From positions 1 to 64,000 of the IMG/VR virus record IMGVR_UViG_3300046453_000063: DNA of 64,000 nucleotides. One strand, given 5' to 3'. The notes below the pieces were generated by a model. That model did not search any database. It had not been told where the DNA came from and saw only the letters and a list, made by a program, of their open reading frames with translations. The position numbers and the translations under genes are program-made. Numbering within the stretch: position 1 is the first letter of the stretch; every line of letters begins with the position of its first letter. This stretch comes from a virus. Of the stretch, positions 16,139 to 24,820 are shown piece by piece.

Positions 16139-16462
16139 ATGTCTATAGTTTATTTACCTGACAATTCACTTGAGATTATCGCGGATAATAATGATCTTGT
16201 CAAACTCATCAAACAACACATAGGATATGAAATTGCTCAACTTGTAGAGGAATTGTGCAAGTCAGCAGATAGAGAGCAAATTCGAGCAGATAGTGATTTA
16301 TTGAGTTATGAATCTGAGTTAGAAGATAATAAAATAGCTTTTGATGTTTTAGATGATGATATTAATCTTTTACTTCGAGAGTTATCTACTCCAAGAATCA
16401 ACAGGGAGAAAATACGAGACATTGCTAAACAGATGAAGTGTATTGTGCAAGATCAAATGTAG
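16139..16462 (+). CDS. hypothetical helical protein upstream of replication genes, 107 aa
   Basis: ATG behind AGAGGT. Mostly alpha, acidic. First of a co-directional set with the Zn-finger protein, helicase and primase, so it may assist replication initiation; this is inference from position only. Confidence 0.65.
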   Translation: MSIVYLPDNSLEIIADNNDLVKLIKQHIGYEIAQLVEELCKSADREQIRADSDLLSYESELEDNKIAFDVLDDDINLLLRELSTPRINREKIRDIAKQMKCIVQDQM

Positions 16463-16480
16463 AGAAAGGAGTGAATTAAA

Positions 16481-17050
16481 TTGGCACTTGTCAAATGTCC
16501 TATCTGTGAGCAACGCGGACACAAAGAAAATATGATCCAAGAAGATAAAAGATATTATCACGTTGAATACTGCCATGATAAGTGGAAGCGAGACAAAGAA
16601 GCGACAAGGATTGAAAATCAACAATGGGACGATTTATACCAATACATAATCAAGCTGCACGATATTATTGTTCTACCAAAAGGGAACATTACAAGACTAA
16701 AGGATCTGAGAGCAGGATTCGATACTAAGAATGGTAAACGGGAAAGAAAATGGCGTACAGGTGCGGATTTCCTACTGATGCTGGAAGCCTACAAGCTAGC
16801 CGAAGATAGTATCAAATGGTGTATTGTTAATAAGCTAGATGGTAGTAATGATACTAAAGCCATCAATTACGGAATCAGTATTATGATTGATAAACTGAAT
16901 GATGCTTTCGCAAGACGAAAAAAGAGGGAATACCATCAAGAACATCTTGAAAGGACTAAGGTTTCTAATCAGGATATGAGTTTGGATACAGAAAAATTAA
17001 AAAGTAAAAATAATAAGTCAGATGAATTAGATATCAGCGCTTTTCTATAG
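16481..17050 (+). CDS. Zn-finger protein of the replication module, 189 aa
   Basis: TTG start behind AAAGGAG. CPICEQRG (about 6-13) with a downstream H-x3-C gives an N-terminal zinc site. The middle is helical and basic; the C-terminal 40 residues are Lys/Asp-rich and probably disordered. Its stop lies 12 nt before the helicase. In SPbeta-type phages a gene at this place is a candidate helicase loader or initiator; not proven here. Confidence 0.65.
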   Translation: MALVKCPICEQRGHKENMIQEDKRYYHVEYCHDKWKRDKEATRIENQQWDDLYQYIIKLHDIIVLPKGNITRLKDLRAGFDTKNGKRERKWRTGADFLLMLEAYKLAEDSIKWCIVNKLDGSNDTKAINYGISIMIDKLNDAFARRKKREYHQEHLERTKVSNQDMSLDTEKLKSKNNKSDELDISAFL

Positions 17051-17062
17051 GGGGAATTATTT

Positions 17063-18562
17063 ATCAACTACATAGACGAATTTGTAACACCATCCAAGAT
17101 ACATGAATCTTTGTTTGTCGGGTATTTGTGGAGTTCTCCAGCCCTTTATGAAAAATATAGAAATCATGAGATTAGCAAGGATACTTTTACTGAACCTATA
17201 TGGTGGTTTTTCTATTATATCGGTAAAGAAATGTACCAAAACGGAATCAGAACGCTGGATGATACTACCGCTTATTCATTTTTAACATCGCGCCCAATCG
17301 AAACAGGGAAGAAGTCTTACTTTGAGTATTATAATCAATATGGCGGTTACAATTCCATCGAAGAAATTAAAGAGGAATGCAGAAGAGATAAAGGAAATGA
17401 TGAGTATCATTTTTCTGAAATTCAGAAGTATGAAAGTTTACGAAAGTTTCAGAGCGAAAGTTTAATTGATGTTACAAATAAGGAGTTAGTCATTAAACTA
17501 ACAAAAATGACTCTGAAGCAAATGCAATCATTCTTCCAATTCAAAACAAGTTCCATCTTCTCACACATCAATTGCGGTGAAGTGGTCGAATACAACCTAA
17601 TTGATGATCTTGGAACTGCTATTGATAAAATGAATGAAGGAGAAGCGATGGGATTGCCTCTTCATGATTCTCCAAGATTGAGTAAAAAGATTAAGGGCTG
17701 GAGAAAGGGAGAGTTAATCTACTTAATCCTCAGTTCGGGCATCGGGAAAAGTTCAATTTTTATGGAAAAATTTATAATGGCATTACTTGAAAACGATGAA
17801 AAAGGCATGATGTATGCGAACGAAGAAAATGTTTGGAAGGCCAGAAACCTCATGCTCGCAACAATTTCATCTAAAATTTTACACAAACCAGTCAATCGAG
17901 AAAAGTTGATCGAGGGGAATTTTGATCAAAAGACAATTGATAAATTGAATGCAGCAAAAGAATGGGTCGAGAAGAAGCCCAAGGATATTATTAAGTTTTA
18001 TGACCTAAAGAAATACCGTGCAGAAGACGTTATAAGCCGCATACAGATGATGAGACCACTCGGGTATGGATATGCCGGATTAGATACATTTAAAGCTTCC
18101 TCATCGGCTGATATGGCTCGATGGGAGGCATTCAGCAATGATGCTCAAGCTATTTTTGACTGTATAAAGGCAGAAGCCAACAATGTAGGTATGCTTGCAA
18201 CTGTGCAATTGAAGATTGGTAAAGAATATCGTTACCTTGATATGAGCGCAATTGGTAAATCACTAGAAATTGTTGAGGTTGCTTCAACGGTTCTAATGGG
18301 TAGATTGATATTCGCGGATGAGTTTCCAGGACGAAAAGAAGCATTGTTTACATATAACTGGAAAATTGATGAGTTTGATGGTAAGTGGAAAAAAGAAGAA
18401 TATAAACTTGATCCTGAAAAAACGTATCTAATCTTATTTATTAATAAAAATCGCTCAGGTGATACATCTGAACAAATTATCTATGAAGTAAACTATGGTA
18501 TAAATTCATTTAAAGAGGTCGCATATAGTCAGATGGGCAAAAAATCGAATTCTCAATTTTAA
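17063..18562 (+). CDS. DnaB-like replicative helicase, 499 aa
   Basis: RecA-fold ATPase that should unwind the phage fork. Walker A SSGIGKSS lies near residues 224-231, followed by FIMALLENDEKGMMYANEEN and a GLDTFKAS Walker-B-like strand; VQLKIGKEYRYLDMSAIGKS resembles the DnaB H4 region. The N-terminal 200 residues are helical. Homology begins before the first AUG/GUG/UUG (TTG 17111): the frame reads INYIDEFVTPSKIHESLF from codon ATC 17063, 8 nt after GGGGG, and a stop lies just upstream. AUC is therefore the probable start. Followed by the primase. Confidence 0.85.
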   Translation: MNYIDEFVTPSKIHESLFVGYLWSSPALYEKYRNHEISKDTFTEPIWWFFYYIGKEMYQNGIRTLDDTTAYSFLTSRPIETGKKSYFEYYNQYGGYNSIEEIKEECRRDKGNDEYHFSEIQKYESLRKFQSESLIDVTNKELVIKLTKMTLKQMQSFFQFKTSSIFSHINCGEVVEYNLIDDLGTAIDKMNEGEAMGLPLHDSPRLSKKIKGWRKGELIYLILSSGIGKSSIFMEKFIMALLENDEKGMMYANEENVWKARNLMLATISSKILHKPVNREKLIEGNFDQKTIDKLNAAKEWVEKKPKDIIKFYDLKKYRAEDVISRIQMMRPLGYGYAGLDTFKASSSADMARWEAFSNDAQAIFDCIKAEANNVGMLATVQLKIGKEYRYLDMSAIGKSLEIVEVASTVLMGRLIFADEFPGRKEALFTYNWKIDEFDGKWKKEEYKLDPEKTYLILFINKNRSGDTSEQIIYEVNYGINSFKEVAYSQMGKKSNSQF

Positions 18563-18597
18563 TAAATAGACGCAAATACTCCTATGGGGGAGCCTAA

Positions 18598-19674
18598 ATG
18601 AGCAATAATGATCTAAAATTAATTAAAGATAAGATTCTGGAGGATGGTAAAGTAGGAGAACTTCTTGAACTGATGAGTTGTGAGCATGTTGATAAAAAGA
18701 ATAACCGATATGAAGCGCAATTGCCATCTAAGTTTGAGTCTCCAAATAAACGATCTGTTCAAGTTTATCTTAATGAGTCACTGTCTAGTCGTATCAGAAC
18801 CCTGGGTGAATCAGATATAGACATTTATGGATTAGTATCATACATAGTGTTTGACAAGTATTCGGACGAAGAAAGACGCAATGACCTTCCTAAAGCTAAA
18901 CGATGGATATGTGAAAAATTGGGGTATGCAGAGTTCCTAAATGGATCGCACACCCCATTGCCCACCAATGATCATCTTAAATGGCTTAGAGAGGTCAAAA
19001 AACAGAGAAAAAAGAAACGTAATCTTGAAAATGTAGAGAATCAAATTTATGAAGATGAAGTATTGAATCAATTTATTATGCTGCCGCACAAGTCATATAT
19101 CGATGAGGGTATTGAATATCAAACACAGGTAGAATTCCAGATCGGTTATGATATCAAGAGTCAAAGAATTATCTTCCCGATTCATAATAGTTTCGGGGAG
19201 ATTGTTTCCGTAAAAGGCAGAACAATATTTGAAAATTATGAAGAGCTGGATATTTATAAGTTTCTGTATCTCATCAATTTCAACAAAATGATTGAGCTAT
19301 ACAATTGGCATCGTGCATTATTTTACATCCTTGAATCCAAGGAGGTGATTATATACGAAGCAGAAAAAACATGCTGGCTGAGTAGTCAATATGGTTTTCG
19401 GAATTGTGTAGCTATAAGTGGCGATGACTTGAGCGAGTGGCAAGTAAATATGATTAAGGGACTTGGCAATGAAATAAGTACGGTTATAGCTTTAGATAAA
19501 GATAAATCAATTGATGCAGTGAAAAAGCAAGGTGTCAAATTTGGTAAGACGAGAAACGTATATGCACTGTGGGATAATGTAGGGCTATTTAAGGATAAAG
19601 ATAGTCCGACTGATTTGGGAGAAGAATTTTTTAAGAAGTTTTATTCTGAATGCAAATTTAAGATACATAATTAA
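18598..19674 (+). CDS. Toprim-domain primase (DnaG-like), 358 aa
   Basis: ATG behind GGGGGAG. N-terminal part (CEHVDKKNNRYEAQLP...) looks like a degenerate CHC2 zinc region lacking the full Cys set. The central part, IIFPIHNSFGEIVSVKGR, and then the Toprim motifs IIYEAEKTCW (EGEK equivalent) and VIALDKDKS (DxD equivalent) identify the RNA-primer synthase. Pairs with the helicase just upstream. Shorter than bacterial DnaG because the helicase-binding C-terminal domain is missing. Confidence 0.85.
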   Translation: MSNNDLKLIKDKILEDGKVGELLELMSCEHVDKKNNRYEAQLPSKFESPNKRSVQVYLNESLSSRIRTLGESDIDIYGLVSYIVFDKYSDEERRNDLPKAKRWICEKLGYAEFLNGSHTPLPTNDHLKWLREVKKQRKKKRNLENVENQIYEDEVLNQFIMLPHKSYIDEGIEYQTQVEFQIGYDIKSQRIIFPIHNSFGEIVSVKGRTIFENYEELDIYKFLYLINFNKMIELYNWHRALFYILESKEVIIYEAEKTCWLSSQYGFRNCVAISGDDLSEWQVNMIKGLGNEISTVIALDKDKSIDAVKKQGVKFGKTRNVYALWDNVGLFKDKDSPTDLGEEFFKKFYSECKFKIHN

Positions 19675-19713
19675 GATAAATTACAGGTTTTATTAAAAGA
19701 GAGGACGATTAAA

Positions 19714-20019
19714 TTGTCAAGTAAATTTCCTGTAACATCTGATAAGGAACAATATTTAGTCAAGTTTGATGAGAGTACATTTGATGCAAGATATTTTTCA
19801 TTTCGTTTATATAAAAAGAAGAATTTTTATGGATTTAAAAGAATGAAAAGAGTGGCTAGTATACAGTTGTTTGGAGAAGACTGGAATTATAATTTTGTTG
19901 AAATGGCTAACTATCTTGTACTAGAATATGAATTTCAATTAGAAAAAAGAAACAACACAAAGAAAACAATGCAACAAGAAATTGAATCATTTGAAAAATG
20001 GGATGGGAACATGAATTAA
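19714..20019 (+). CDS. hypothetical protein, 101 aa
   Basis: TTG start behind AGAGGAC. Basic and aromatic-rich, with a predicted beta sheet (YFSFRLYKKKNFYGFKRMKR). Lies between primase and a helical protein; may belong to the replication operon. Function unknown. Confidence 0.65.
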   Translation: MSSKFPVTSDKEQYLVKFDESTFDARYFSFRLYKKKNFYGFKRMKRVASIQLFGEDWNYNFVEMANYLVLEYEFQLEKRNNTKKTMQQEIESFEKWDGNMN

Positions 20020-20035
20020 GAAAGAGGTGGGGATA

Positions 20036-20803
20036 ATATTTAATCAGTTTAAAGTTAAAATACAAGATGCAATTGACGAATTGACTACTCAGATTAACTT
20101 TGTAGAGGCTGCAACTAAGTCTCCAGTACTATTATTTACGTCAACCGATAAAGTACTCAAGAATGACAGAGCATCACTATACATTACTCTTGGTTATGAC
20201 AATGGTAAGTTCCGTGAATATATGGCTAATCTAATGAATTCATATTTTTCAAATAACTGTCCGTATAATTTAACCATTAGCCCACGCTCAAAATCACAAA
20301 CATCAATTTTTGCAATTTACAATGAAGATGTTGAGATTGCACAGTTTAATATCTTTGAACAATGGTATGGAATCAGAGACAAGCCGAGTTCAGAAGACGA
20401 CATTATGAAAGAACATCAAAGACTGTCAGATGAGAAAAATAAAGAAATGGCCTTAGTAAATGAACGCATTCAAAAATGGGAGTCAGTATTGGATCACCCA
20501 TACAGATATGTGTACAATTTTTACCTCAAAAATAAAAAACTTAGAGCTAAATCTATTTTTCAATTTATTGATGATTCGATACATCTCTTGTTCAACAAGA
20601 GTTTGATTGATAAAATTAATAACAAAATGGAACAAGAGAAAGATAAGTTGAAGGAAATTAACGCTAGGTATGATAGACACTCATTTGATCCAGAAGAACT
20701 AATTGCATCAAATAAAGAGAAAGAAACATATATAAAATTCTGCGTTGATTTCTTTGAGTTGCATCAATATTCATTACAACAACAGCATCATAGATTATAT
20801 TAA
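20036..20803 (+). CDS. hypothetical helical protein, about 255 aa
   Basis: The only in-frame GTG (20027) lies inside the RBS GAGGTGG; the next candidate is ATA 20036, 5 nt after it. The protein has a beta-rich centre and a long charged coiled-coil C-terminal half (MEQEKDKLKEINARYD). It closes the + strand replication operon and faces a - strand gene. Function unknown. Confidence 0.6.
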   Translation: MFNQFKVKIQDAIDELTTQINFVEAATKSPVLLFTSTDKVLKNDRASLYITLGYDNGKFREYMANLMNSYFSNNCPYNLTISPRSKSQTSIFAIYNEDVEIAQFNIFEQWYGIRDKPSSEDDIMKEHQRLSDEKNKEMALVNERIQKWESVLDHPYRYVYNFYLKNKKLRAKSIFQFIDDSIHLLFNKSLIDKINNKMEQEKDKLKEINARYDRHSFDPEELIASNKEKETYIKFCVDFFELHQYSLQQQHHRLY

Positions 20804-20823
20804 AAAAGGAGGCATAAGCCTCC
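20802..20823 (-). terminator. terminator of the - strand gene
   Basis: GGAGGC, loop ATAA, GCCTCC; on the - strand it is followed by a run of six T. Perfect six-pair GC-rich stem. It serves the gene at 20828-20989. Confidence 0.9.
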
Positions 20824-20827
20824 CATA

Positions 20828-20989
20828 TCAGTACTCTAAAATTGTGAACTTACCGGAAGCTCTTGCCTCTAAGGCTAAACTTTGAGTATCAAAAGTTTCT
20901 ACCGAAAAGTGAAGATCAGAGCTGCGGCAAATTTTCCATTCATTGTTGCTCTTACTTACATCTTCAACAAAATATTCGTGTGGCATCAT
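20828..20989 (-). CDS. solitary - strand small protein, 53 aa
   Basis: Reads MMPHEYFVEDVSKSNNEWKI then RSSDLHFSVETFDTQSLALE and ends TILEY. The - strand has a good RBS (GGGAGTGAG) 7 nt before the ATG and a perfect terminator behind the stop. It is the only - strand gene between 1 and 59 kb, so it has its own regulation. Function unknown. Confidence 0.75.
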   Translation of the reverse strand: MMPHEYFVEDVSKSNNEWKICRSSDLHFSVETFDTQSLALEARASGKFTILEY

Positions 20990-21014
20990 AGTTTCTCACT
21001 CCCTTCGTTTTATG

Positions 21015-21060
21015 ACCTTACTATATATTATAGTTCAAAAAGAAAACAGATATACTAGTC
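21015..21060 (-). promoter_or_regulatory. probable promoter of the - strand gene
   Basis: On the - strand TATAAT (21027-21032) lies about 40 nt before the start; the -35 (TATATC at 16 nt) is poor. The sequence ACTATATATTATAGT here is almost palindromic and could be an operator or serve both strands. Confidence 0.4.
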
Positions 21061-21110
21061 TGAAACCCGCGCCAGTGCTGTGCGAATTTAATTTAAGGAG
21101 GTGAATCGGT

Positions 21111-21392
21111 ATGTCATTTTGCTCACATGGTCATGGTCAAAGTTGTTTCTATTGTGAGAATTGTGAATGTCATTTTGGTATTGAATGTTTAGATGTTCCT
21201 GAATATGTCTACTGTCCTAGATGTGGAAGTGAAGACACCACATCCACAAATGAAAGGTTGGTTGGTAAAGTTTATCGAGAATATGAGTCTGTAGAACAAT
21301 ACGAACAAATGCGCGAAGAGATGCAGGAGTTCAAAAGGATATATAAAGAACTAAATGAAAATGTGTCGCCTTTCAAAACCCTTGATAAATAA
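21111..21392 (+). CDS. zinc-ribbon protein, 93 aa
   Basis: ATG behind AAGGAGGTGA. N-terminal CSHGHGQSCFYCENCECHFG is extremely rich in Cys/His, followed by CPRCGSED: two metal sites in 45 residues. The C-terminal half is an acidic coiled coil (YEQMREEMQEFKRIYKEL). Likely a nucleic-acid-binding adaptor. Its last codons form the terminator. Confidence 0.75.
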   Translation: MSFCSHGHGQSCFYCENCECHFGIECLDVPEYVYCPRCGSEDTTSTNERLVGKVYREYESVEQYEQMREEMQEFKRIYKELNENVSPFKTLDK

Positions 21393-21401
21393 GGGTTTTT
21401 T
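21375..21401 (+). terminator. terminator overlapping a gene end
   Basis: AAAACCCTT (21375-21383), loop GATAAAT, AAGGGTTTT (21391-21399), T-run. Nine perfect pairs. The stop codon of the zinc-ribbon gene is in the loop. Confidence 0.85.
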
Positions 21402-21454
21402 GTACATCGTTTCTTCATAAAATAAAGATTTTACGCAATCTTCAGCCGGGTGTA

Positions 21455-21475
21455 TTTAATAAATAAATATATATC
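21455..21475 (+). repeat. copy of the TTTAATAAATAAATATAT repeat
   Basis: Second copy of the promoter-associated repeat, 10 nt upstream of a full promoter (21485-21513). It may be a UP-like element or a decayed promoter. Confidence 0.5.
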
Positions 21476-21484
21476 AAGAAACCA

Positions 21485-21513
21485 TTGACATTCATTTAAT
21501 AAATAAATATAAT
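21485..21513 (+). promoter_or_regulatory. consensus sigma-A promoter
   Basis: TTGACA (21485-21490), exactly 17 nt, TATAAT (21508-21513). The spacer and -10 are made of TTTAATAAATAAATATAAT. Drives the operon beginning at 21545. Confidence 0.85.
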
Positions 21514-21544
21514 AAGAATATGACATGAGAGAGGGATGATTATC

Positions 21545-21790
21545 TTGTCTATTACTGAGATCAAAGCATCTGATTTGAAGCTTACCGAAGACGAAAATGC
21601 AGCAAGGTACATTGAAATATGGAGCAATAAATGGGGGAGTAAATTAACAATTGGAGGACTGTATGAGATAAAGAGATCATACGGAAGCCCTCAGATATAT
21701 GGTGACGAAGGGGAAATGTATATTGTAGACGACGAAGGTAAAGATGCATATGGATTTCAAATGTTATGTGATGTTAACTACTATGAATAA
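21545..21790 (+). CDS. hypothetical protein, 81 aa
   Basis: ATG 21536 touches the RBS GAGGG; TTG 21545 at 9-nt spacing is preferred. Acidic, with LTIGGLYEIKRSYGSPQIYG, a beta-barrel pattern like small phage DUF proteins. First gene behind the promoter at 21485. Confidence 0.65.
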   Translation: MSITEIKASDLKLTEDENAARYIEIWSNKWGSKLTIGGLYEIKRSYGSPQIYGDEGEMYIVDDEGKDAYGFQMLCDVNYYE

Positions 21791-21820
21791 TACATAAATA
21801 TATATAGATAAATTACACCA

Positions 21821-21907
21821 GTGATCGGACTAGAAAGTGTGGATTCTTATGTTGGTAATAAAGCGGAGTTGCATTGTGATGATGTGACTCCAAATGAAAA
21901 TATATAA
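21821..21907 (+). CDS. possible small peptide, 28 aa
   Basis: GTG frame reading MIGLESVDSYVGNKAELHC and ending NENI. No clear RBS. The sequence looks protein-like, so it may be a relic of a larger gene before the YyaC-like gene. Confidence 0.25.
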   Translation: MIGLESVDSYVGNKAELHCDDVTPNENI

Positions 21908-21929
21908 TACATATGAAGGGAAGCAGGAA

Positions 21930-22595
21930 ATGAAAAAGAACAATAAGGCGTTAACGAACGAATCAGCCTATAGAGGATTCAAGGTAAGAGGTATTGCAAA
22001 CAAGAACGAACTTATAACAGCAATGAGAGCCATGATACCAAATGCACTAAAAGTTAATGATATCGTGTTCGTTTGTATCGGAACGGATAGGTCCACTGGA
22101 GATTCATTGGGGCCATTAGTTGGCAGTTATCTAGAAGGGCTAGGATATAAGAATGTATATGGGACAGTCGATAGTCCAGTACATGCAGTAAACCTAAATG
22201 AAACGATAAATAACCTACCGAATAACAAGGTTGTTATAGCCATTGATGCTTCTCTTGGAAACTCTACAGATGTTGGAAATATATCGTTGATCAAAGGAAG
22301 TCTCAAGCCTGGAGCTGGTGTTGGGAAAGATTTGATTGAAGTAGGAGATTTCTCTCTATGCGGAGTTGTAAATGTAGGTGGTTTTATGGAACATTTTGTT
22401 TTGCAAAATACAAGATTGTCCTTGGTTATGAAATTGGCAAAAGATATCGTTTCGGGCATAACCAACACATTTCCACTCGAAGAAGAAAGCAAACGAAAGA
22501 ATAACGAGAAATTTGTGAGTAGGGCAGATGATATTAGAACGATTACCAAACTAAAGAAAAAAGGATTGAGCGTTGCATATCTTCAAAATACATAA
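21930..22595 (+). CDS. yyaC: YyaC-like spore-protease-family protein, 221 aa
   Basis: ATG 21930 sits 9 nt after AAGGG. The core FVCIGTDRSTGDSLGPLVG, then VYGTVDSPVHAVNLNETI, IAIDASLG, LKPGAGVGK and VNVGGFMEHFVLQNTRLSLV match the sporulation protein YyaC (DUF1256), related to the germination protease GPR. In Bacillus YyaC is made during sporulation; its substrate is not firmly known. A phage copy might tie phage maturation or lysogeny to sporulation. Basic C-terminal 35-residue tail is an addition. Confidence 0.85.
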   Translation: MKKNNKALTNESAYRGFKVRGIANKNELITAMRAMIPNALKVNDIVFVCIGTDRSTGDSLGPLVGSYLEGLGYKNVYGTVDSPVHAVNLNETINNLPNNKVVIAIDASLGNSTDVGNISLIKGSLKPGAGVGKDLIEVGDFSLCGVVNVGGFMEHFVLQNTRLSLVMKLAKDIVSGITNTFPLEEESKRKNNEKFVSRADDIRTITKLKKKGLSVAYLQNT

Positions 22596-22608
22596 TACAT
22601 ATGATTTG

Positions 22609-22626
22609 ATAAAAGTTGGATTTCGT
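22609..22626 (+). promoter_or_regulatory. intergenic stem-loop (H element, variant)
   Basis: ATAAAA, loop GTTGGA, TTTCGT with one mismatch and one T-G, then AAAAGGAG of the gene at 22646. Confidence 0.4.
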
Positions 22627-22645
22627 AAAGAAAAGGAGACCATAA

Positions 22646-22927
22646 ATGTCGTTGAAAATTGTAGATGAAACAGTTTATGTGATTTATAAAAACGGTGTCC
22701 CTTATGAGGGCGATGGAAGAAAACTTGTATATACTTCTACGGGTGCTGCAAATGGTGTAATTACAAAAGAAGCAAAACGTGATGCTGAACGTAATTATAC
22801 AACAACAAGAAATTATCTAACGGATATAGACTGGTATGAACTGGGTTGGAATTCAAGGGAATATTTGATTGATAGAGTTAAAGAGGAATTTACTATAGTT
22901 GAATATGGGCCAAAGGAGAGAAATTGA
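22646..22927 (+). CDS. hypothetical protein, 93 aa
   Basis: ATG behind AAAAGGAG. Begins MSLKIVDETVYVIYKNGVPY; pattern of small phage proteins that describe 'gene product with Y-x-x-G-x-x-R-K'. Overlaps the next start by one base. Function unknown. Confidence 0.7.
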   Translation: MSLKIVDETVYVIYKNGVPYEGDGRKLVYTSTGAANGVITKEAKRDAERNYTTTRNYLTDIDWYELGWNSREYLIDRVKEEFTIVEYGPKERN

Positions 22928-23169
22928 TGCACTATCTATCAAAGTTTAATAATCGTGGAGACCTGAGAGCACTTGAAGACATTAGACAATATTCTATTGT
23001 GGTCAAAGATGAACAAGGCTTGCGATATATTGATCCTGGCGATGATATTACAAAAGTAGAAACTTACTTTGTAAATCAAGTATTCCCAATAGGCAATGAT
23101 GAATTAATTATTCAAAAAGGAAGAATGATTAGAACTGTAAGAGTTGATTTAAATTTCAGAGATTTTTAA
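22927..23169 (+). CDS. hypothetical protein, 80 aa
   Basis: ATG overlapping the upstream TGA, behind GGAGAG. Basic and acidic mix, beta-rich end (ELIIQKGRMIRTVRVDLNF). Function unknown. Confidence 0.7.
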   Translation: MHYLSKFNNRGDLRALEDIRQYSIVVKDEQGLRYIDPGDDITKVETYFVNQVFPIGNDELIIQKGRMIRTVRVDLNFRDF

Positions 23170-23227
23170 AGAAACTAACAATTTAAAAACCTGCATAAAC
23201 ATTGACTATTTTGAAACGAATATCATG

Positions 23228-23245
23228 ATAAAATTTGTGTTTTAT
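23228..23245 (+). promoter_or_regulatory. intergenic stem-loop (H element)
   Basis: ATAAAA, loop TTTGTG, TTTTAT: six perfect pairs, directly followed by AAGGAG of the gene at 23262. Confidence 0.6.
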
Positions 23246-23261
23246 AAGGAGTTGAGAATAT

Positions 23262-23441
23262 ATGAATGAAATAGCAATGCATATTCAAAAAGCTTATGAG
23301 CACATTCAACAAGCGGAAAAATTATTGAACGGTATCGAAGGTGATGGCAAATCCATCTCAGCGCTGAAAATATTCTTCAAGGATCATGTAACAAGTCATG
23401 AGACGTACGTAGATTGGACTAAGAAATATCTTGAAATTTAA
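23262..23441 (+). CDS. hypothetical helical protein, 59 aa
   Basis: ATG behind AAGGAG. All-alpha (MNEIAMHIQKAYEHIQQAEK). Its stop overlaps the following stem-loop. Function unknown. Confidence 0.7.
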   Translation: MNEIAMHIQKAYEHIQQAEKLLNGIEGDGKSISALKIFFKDHVTSHETYVDWTKKYLEI

Positions 23442-23458
23442 CGAAATTAGAATTTCAT
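23441..23458 (+). promoter_or_regulatory. intergenic stem-loop (H element, one mismatch)
   Basis: ACGAAA, loop TTAGAA, TTTCAT, overlapping TAA of the upstream gene, then GAGGAGAAGGGAGAG. Confidence 0.45.
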
Positions 23459-23481
23459 GAGGAGAAGGGAGAGATTTTAGT

Positions 23482-23712
23482 TTGAGTATTTATTATGGTA
23501 TTGGAACAAAATTAAGAGATAACAGAGTTTTCTTCTTAAGTAGCCAAGAAGATCCTGACTGTTGGGTTGCAGATATTGATGAGGCATTGAACTGGGAGTC
23601 AATCAAAGAACTTCCAGAAATGTACGAAGAAGAATTCATTGTAGAAATCACAGGAAATGGATATGGCGATGTTATATCGTGGAAAATTTTAGAGGGCAAT
23701 ACGATAAATTAA
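23482..23712 (+). CDS. hypothetical protein, 76 aa
   Basis: TTG start behind GGGAGAG. Acidic, begins MSIYYGIGTKLRDNRVFFLS. Function unknown. Confidence 0.65.
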   Translation: MSIYYGIGTKLRDNRVFFLSSQEDPDCWVADIDEALNWESIKELPEMYEEEFIVEITGNGYGDVISWKILEGNTIN

Positions 23713-23767
23713 GAGATTTATAGTAAACAGTAGTAAAAATATACAAAATAAGAAGAGGAGATAAAAA

Positions 23768-24160
23768 ATGAAAAAAATAAAAGTATTATTGGCAGTATTA
23801 ATGACGGTGATTGCATTAACTGGTTGCACAACAGAAGCAGACAAGGTTAGCCAAAATCTGTCGTTAGAAGCAGATAATTTTAATGTTGTTCGTCAATTAA
23901 CCGTAATTAACTGCGTACAGGGAGATACGTTATTTCAAATGACAGGAAAAATGTCAATAAAAGCAGATAGCACTGATAATCAACTTGAAATTGTTGTTGA
24001 AGATGAAAATGGGAATTACCAAAAACACTTCATAGGCTTAAGCGACAATGTGTCGTATGTTGTGGAGCAAAAAGAATATAAAAATGTAAGTAAATATAAA
24101 TATACGTTGAATTATAACCCTAAAATGTGGATTCCCATTGATGTCAAAACAATCGAATAA
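23768..24160 (+). CDS. phage-encoded lipoprotein, 130 aa
   Basis: ATG behind AGAGGAG. Signal peptide with KKIK, a hydrophobic stretch and lipobox LTGC (Cys20), so it should be lipidated and face outward on the membrane. The rest is beta-strand rich (TLFQMTGKMSIKADS, QLEIVVEDENG), like the beta-sandwich lipoproteins of Firmicute prophages. Expressed from a prophage such proteins can block superinfection; that role is inference here. Confidence 0.8.
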   Translation: MKKIKVLLAVLMTVIALTGCTTEADKVSQNLSLEADNFNVVRQLTVINCVQGDTLFQMTGKMSIKADSTDNQLEIVVEDENGNYQKHFIGLSDNVSYVVEQKEYKNVSKYKYTLNYNPKMWIPIDVKTIE

Positions 24161-24246
24161 TCAAATATCTAATAAACAGTTAGAAAATATAGTGACAAAT
24201 TAACAGGTCATGAAAGAATAGCTAATCAAGAAACGGAGGTTAAATA

Positions 24247-24432
24247 ATGGCGGATACGGTTTACGTTTTGTATTTTAATGAAAGTCAATATGTTGATAGT
24301 CTTGACCTAAGCAATAGAGAATGTAGCGTTATCGATGATCCAAAAAATGCTGAACAATTTAGCAAGTCAGAGGCCAGTTATTATGCTGAAAGATTAGGCT
24401 GTTCATATAAGGCCATTGAAATTGAGGAATAG
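24247..24432 (+). CDS. hypothetical protein, 61 aa
   Basis: ATG behind ACGGAGG. Begins MADTVYVLYFNESQYVDSLD; ends with a helix and KAIEIEE. Function unknown. Confidence 0.7.
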   Translation: MADTVYVLYFNESQYVDSLDLSNRECSVIDDPKNAEQFSKSEASYYAERLGCSYKAIEIEE

Positions 24433-24443
24433 GGGGATAGGAA

Positions 24444-24575
24444 ATGAAAGTAGACAATGAATTTCTTGTGGCAATGGCCGATAAGTTAAATGAAATTGCA
24501 GAACGAACAAGCGACATTGAAACTGCACACGAGCTGGATGAATTTGTTCAAGTCATTATTTATTCTCTGAGTTAA
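24444..24575 (+). CDS. hypothetical helical protein, 43 aa
   Basis: ATG behind GGGGGATAGG. Acidic helix (VAMADKLNEIAERTSDIETA). Function unknown. Confidence 0.65.
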   Translation: MKVDNEFLVAMADKLNEIAERTSDIETAHELDEFVQVIIYSLS

Positions 24576-24613
24576 TCAGAAAATAGTTTCATGAAGAAGG
24601 GAGGAAGATTTAA

Positions 24614-24820
24614 ATGTTTGAGACACTATACTGCTCAAAATGCAATGATGATTTTCTTGTGAAACCGGGAGATATAGAGTGGATTAAACACAAATGTTCG
24701 CACTGCTTAGAGGTAGAACAGAATGATTTTTGCGAAGAGTGTGGTAGAGATCTAGATGGTTCAGAGAATTACCGTGAAGTGTGCAATAGATGCGCTAAGT
24801 CGTGCAACATAGATAACTGA
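24614..24820 (+). CDS. zinc-ribbon protein, 68 aa
   Basis: ATG behind GGGAGG. Ten cysteines in CSKC, CSHC, CEEC and CNRC pairs plus two more form at least two zinc ribbons. Likely a nucleic-acid- or RNA-polymerase-binding adaptor; unproven. Confidence 0.75.
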   Translation: MFETLYCSKCNDDFLVKPGDIEWIKHKCSHCLEVEQNDFCEECGRDLDGSENYREVCNRCAKSCNIDN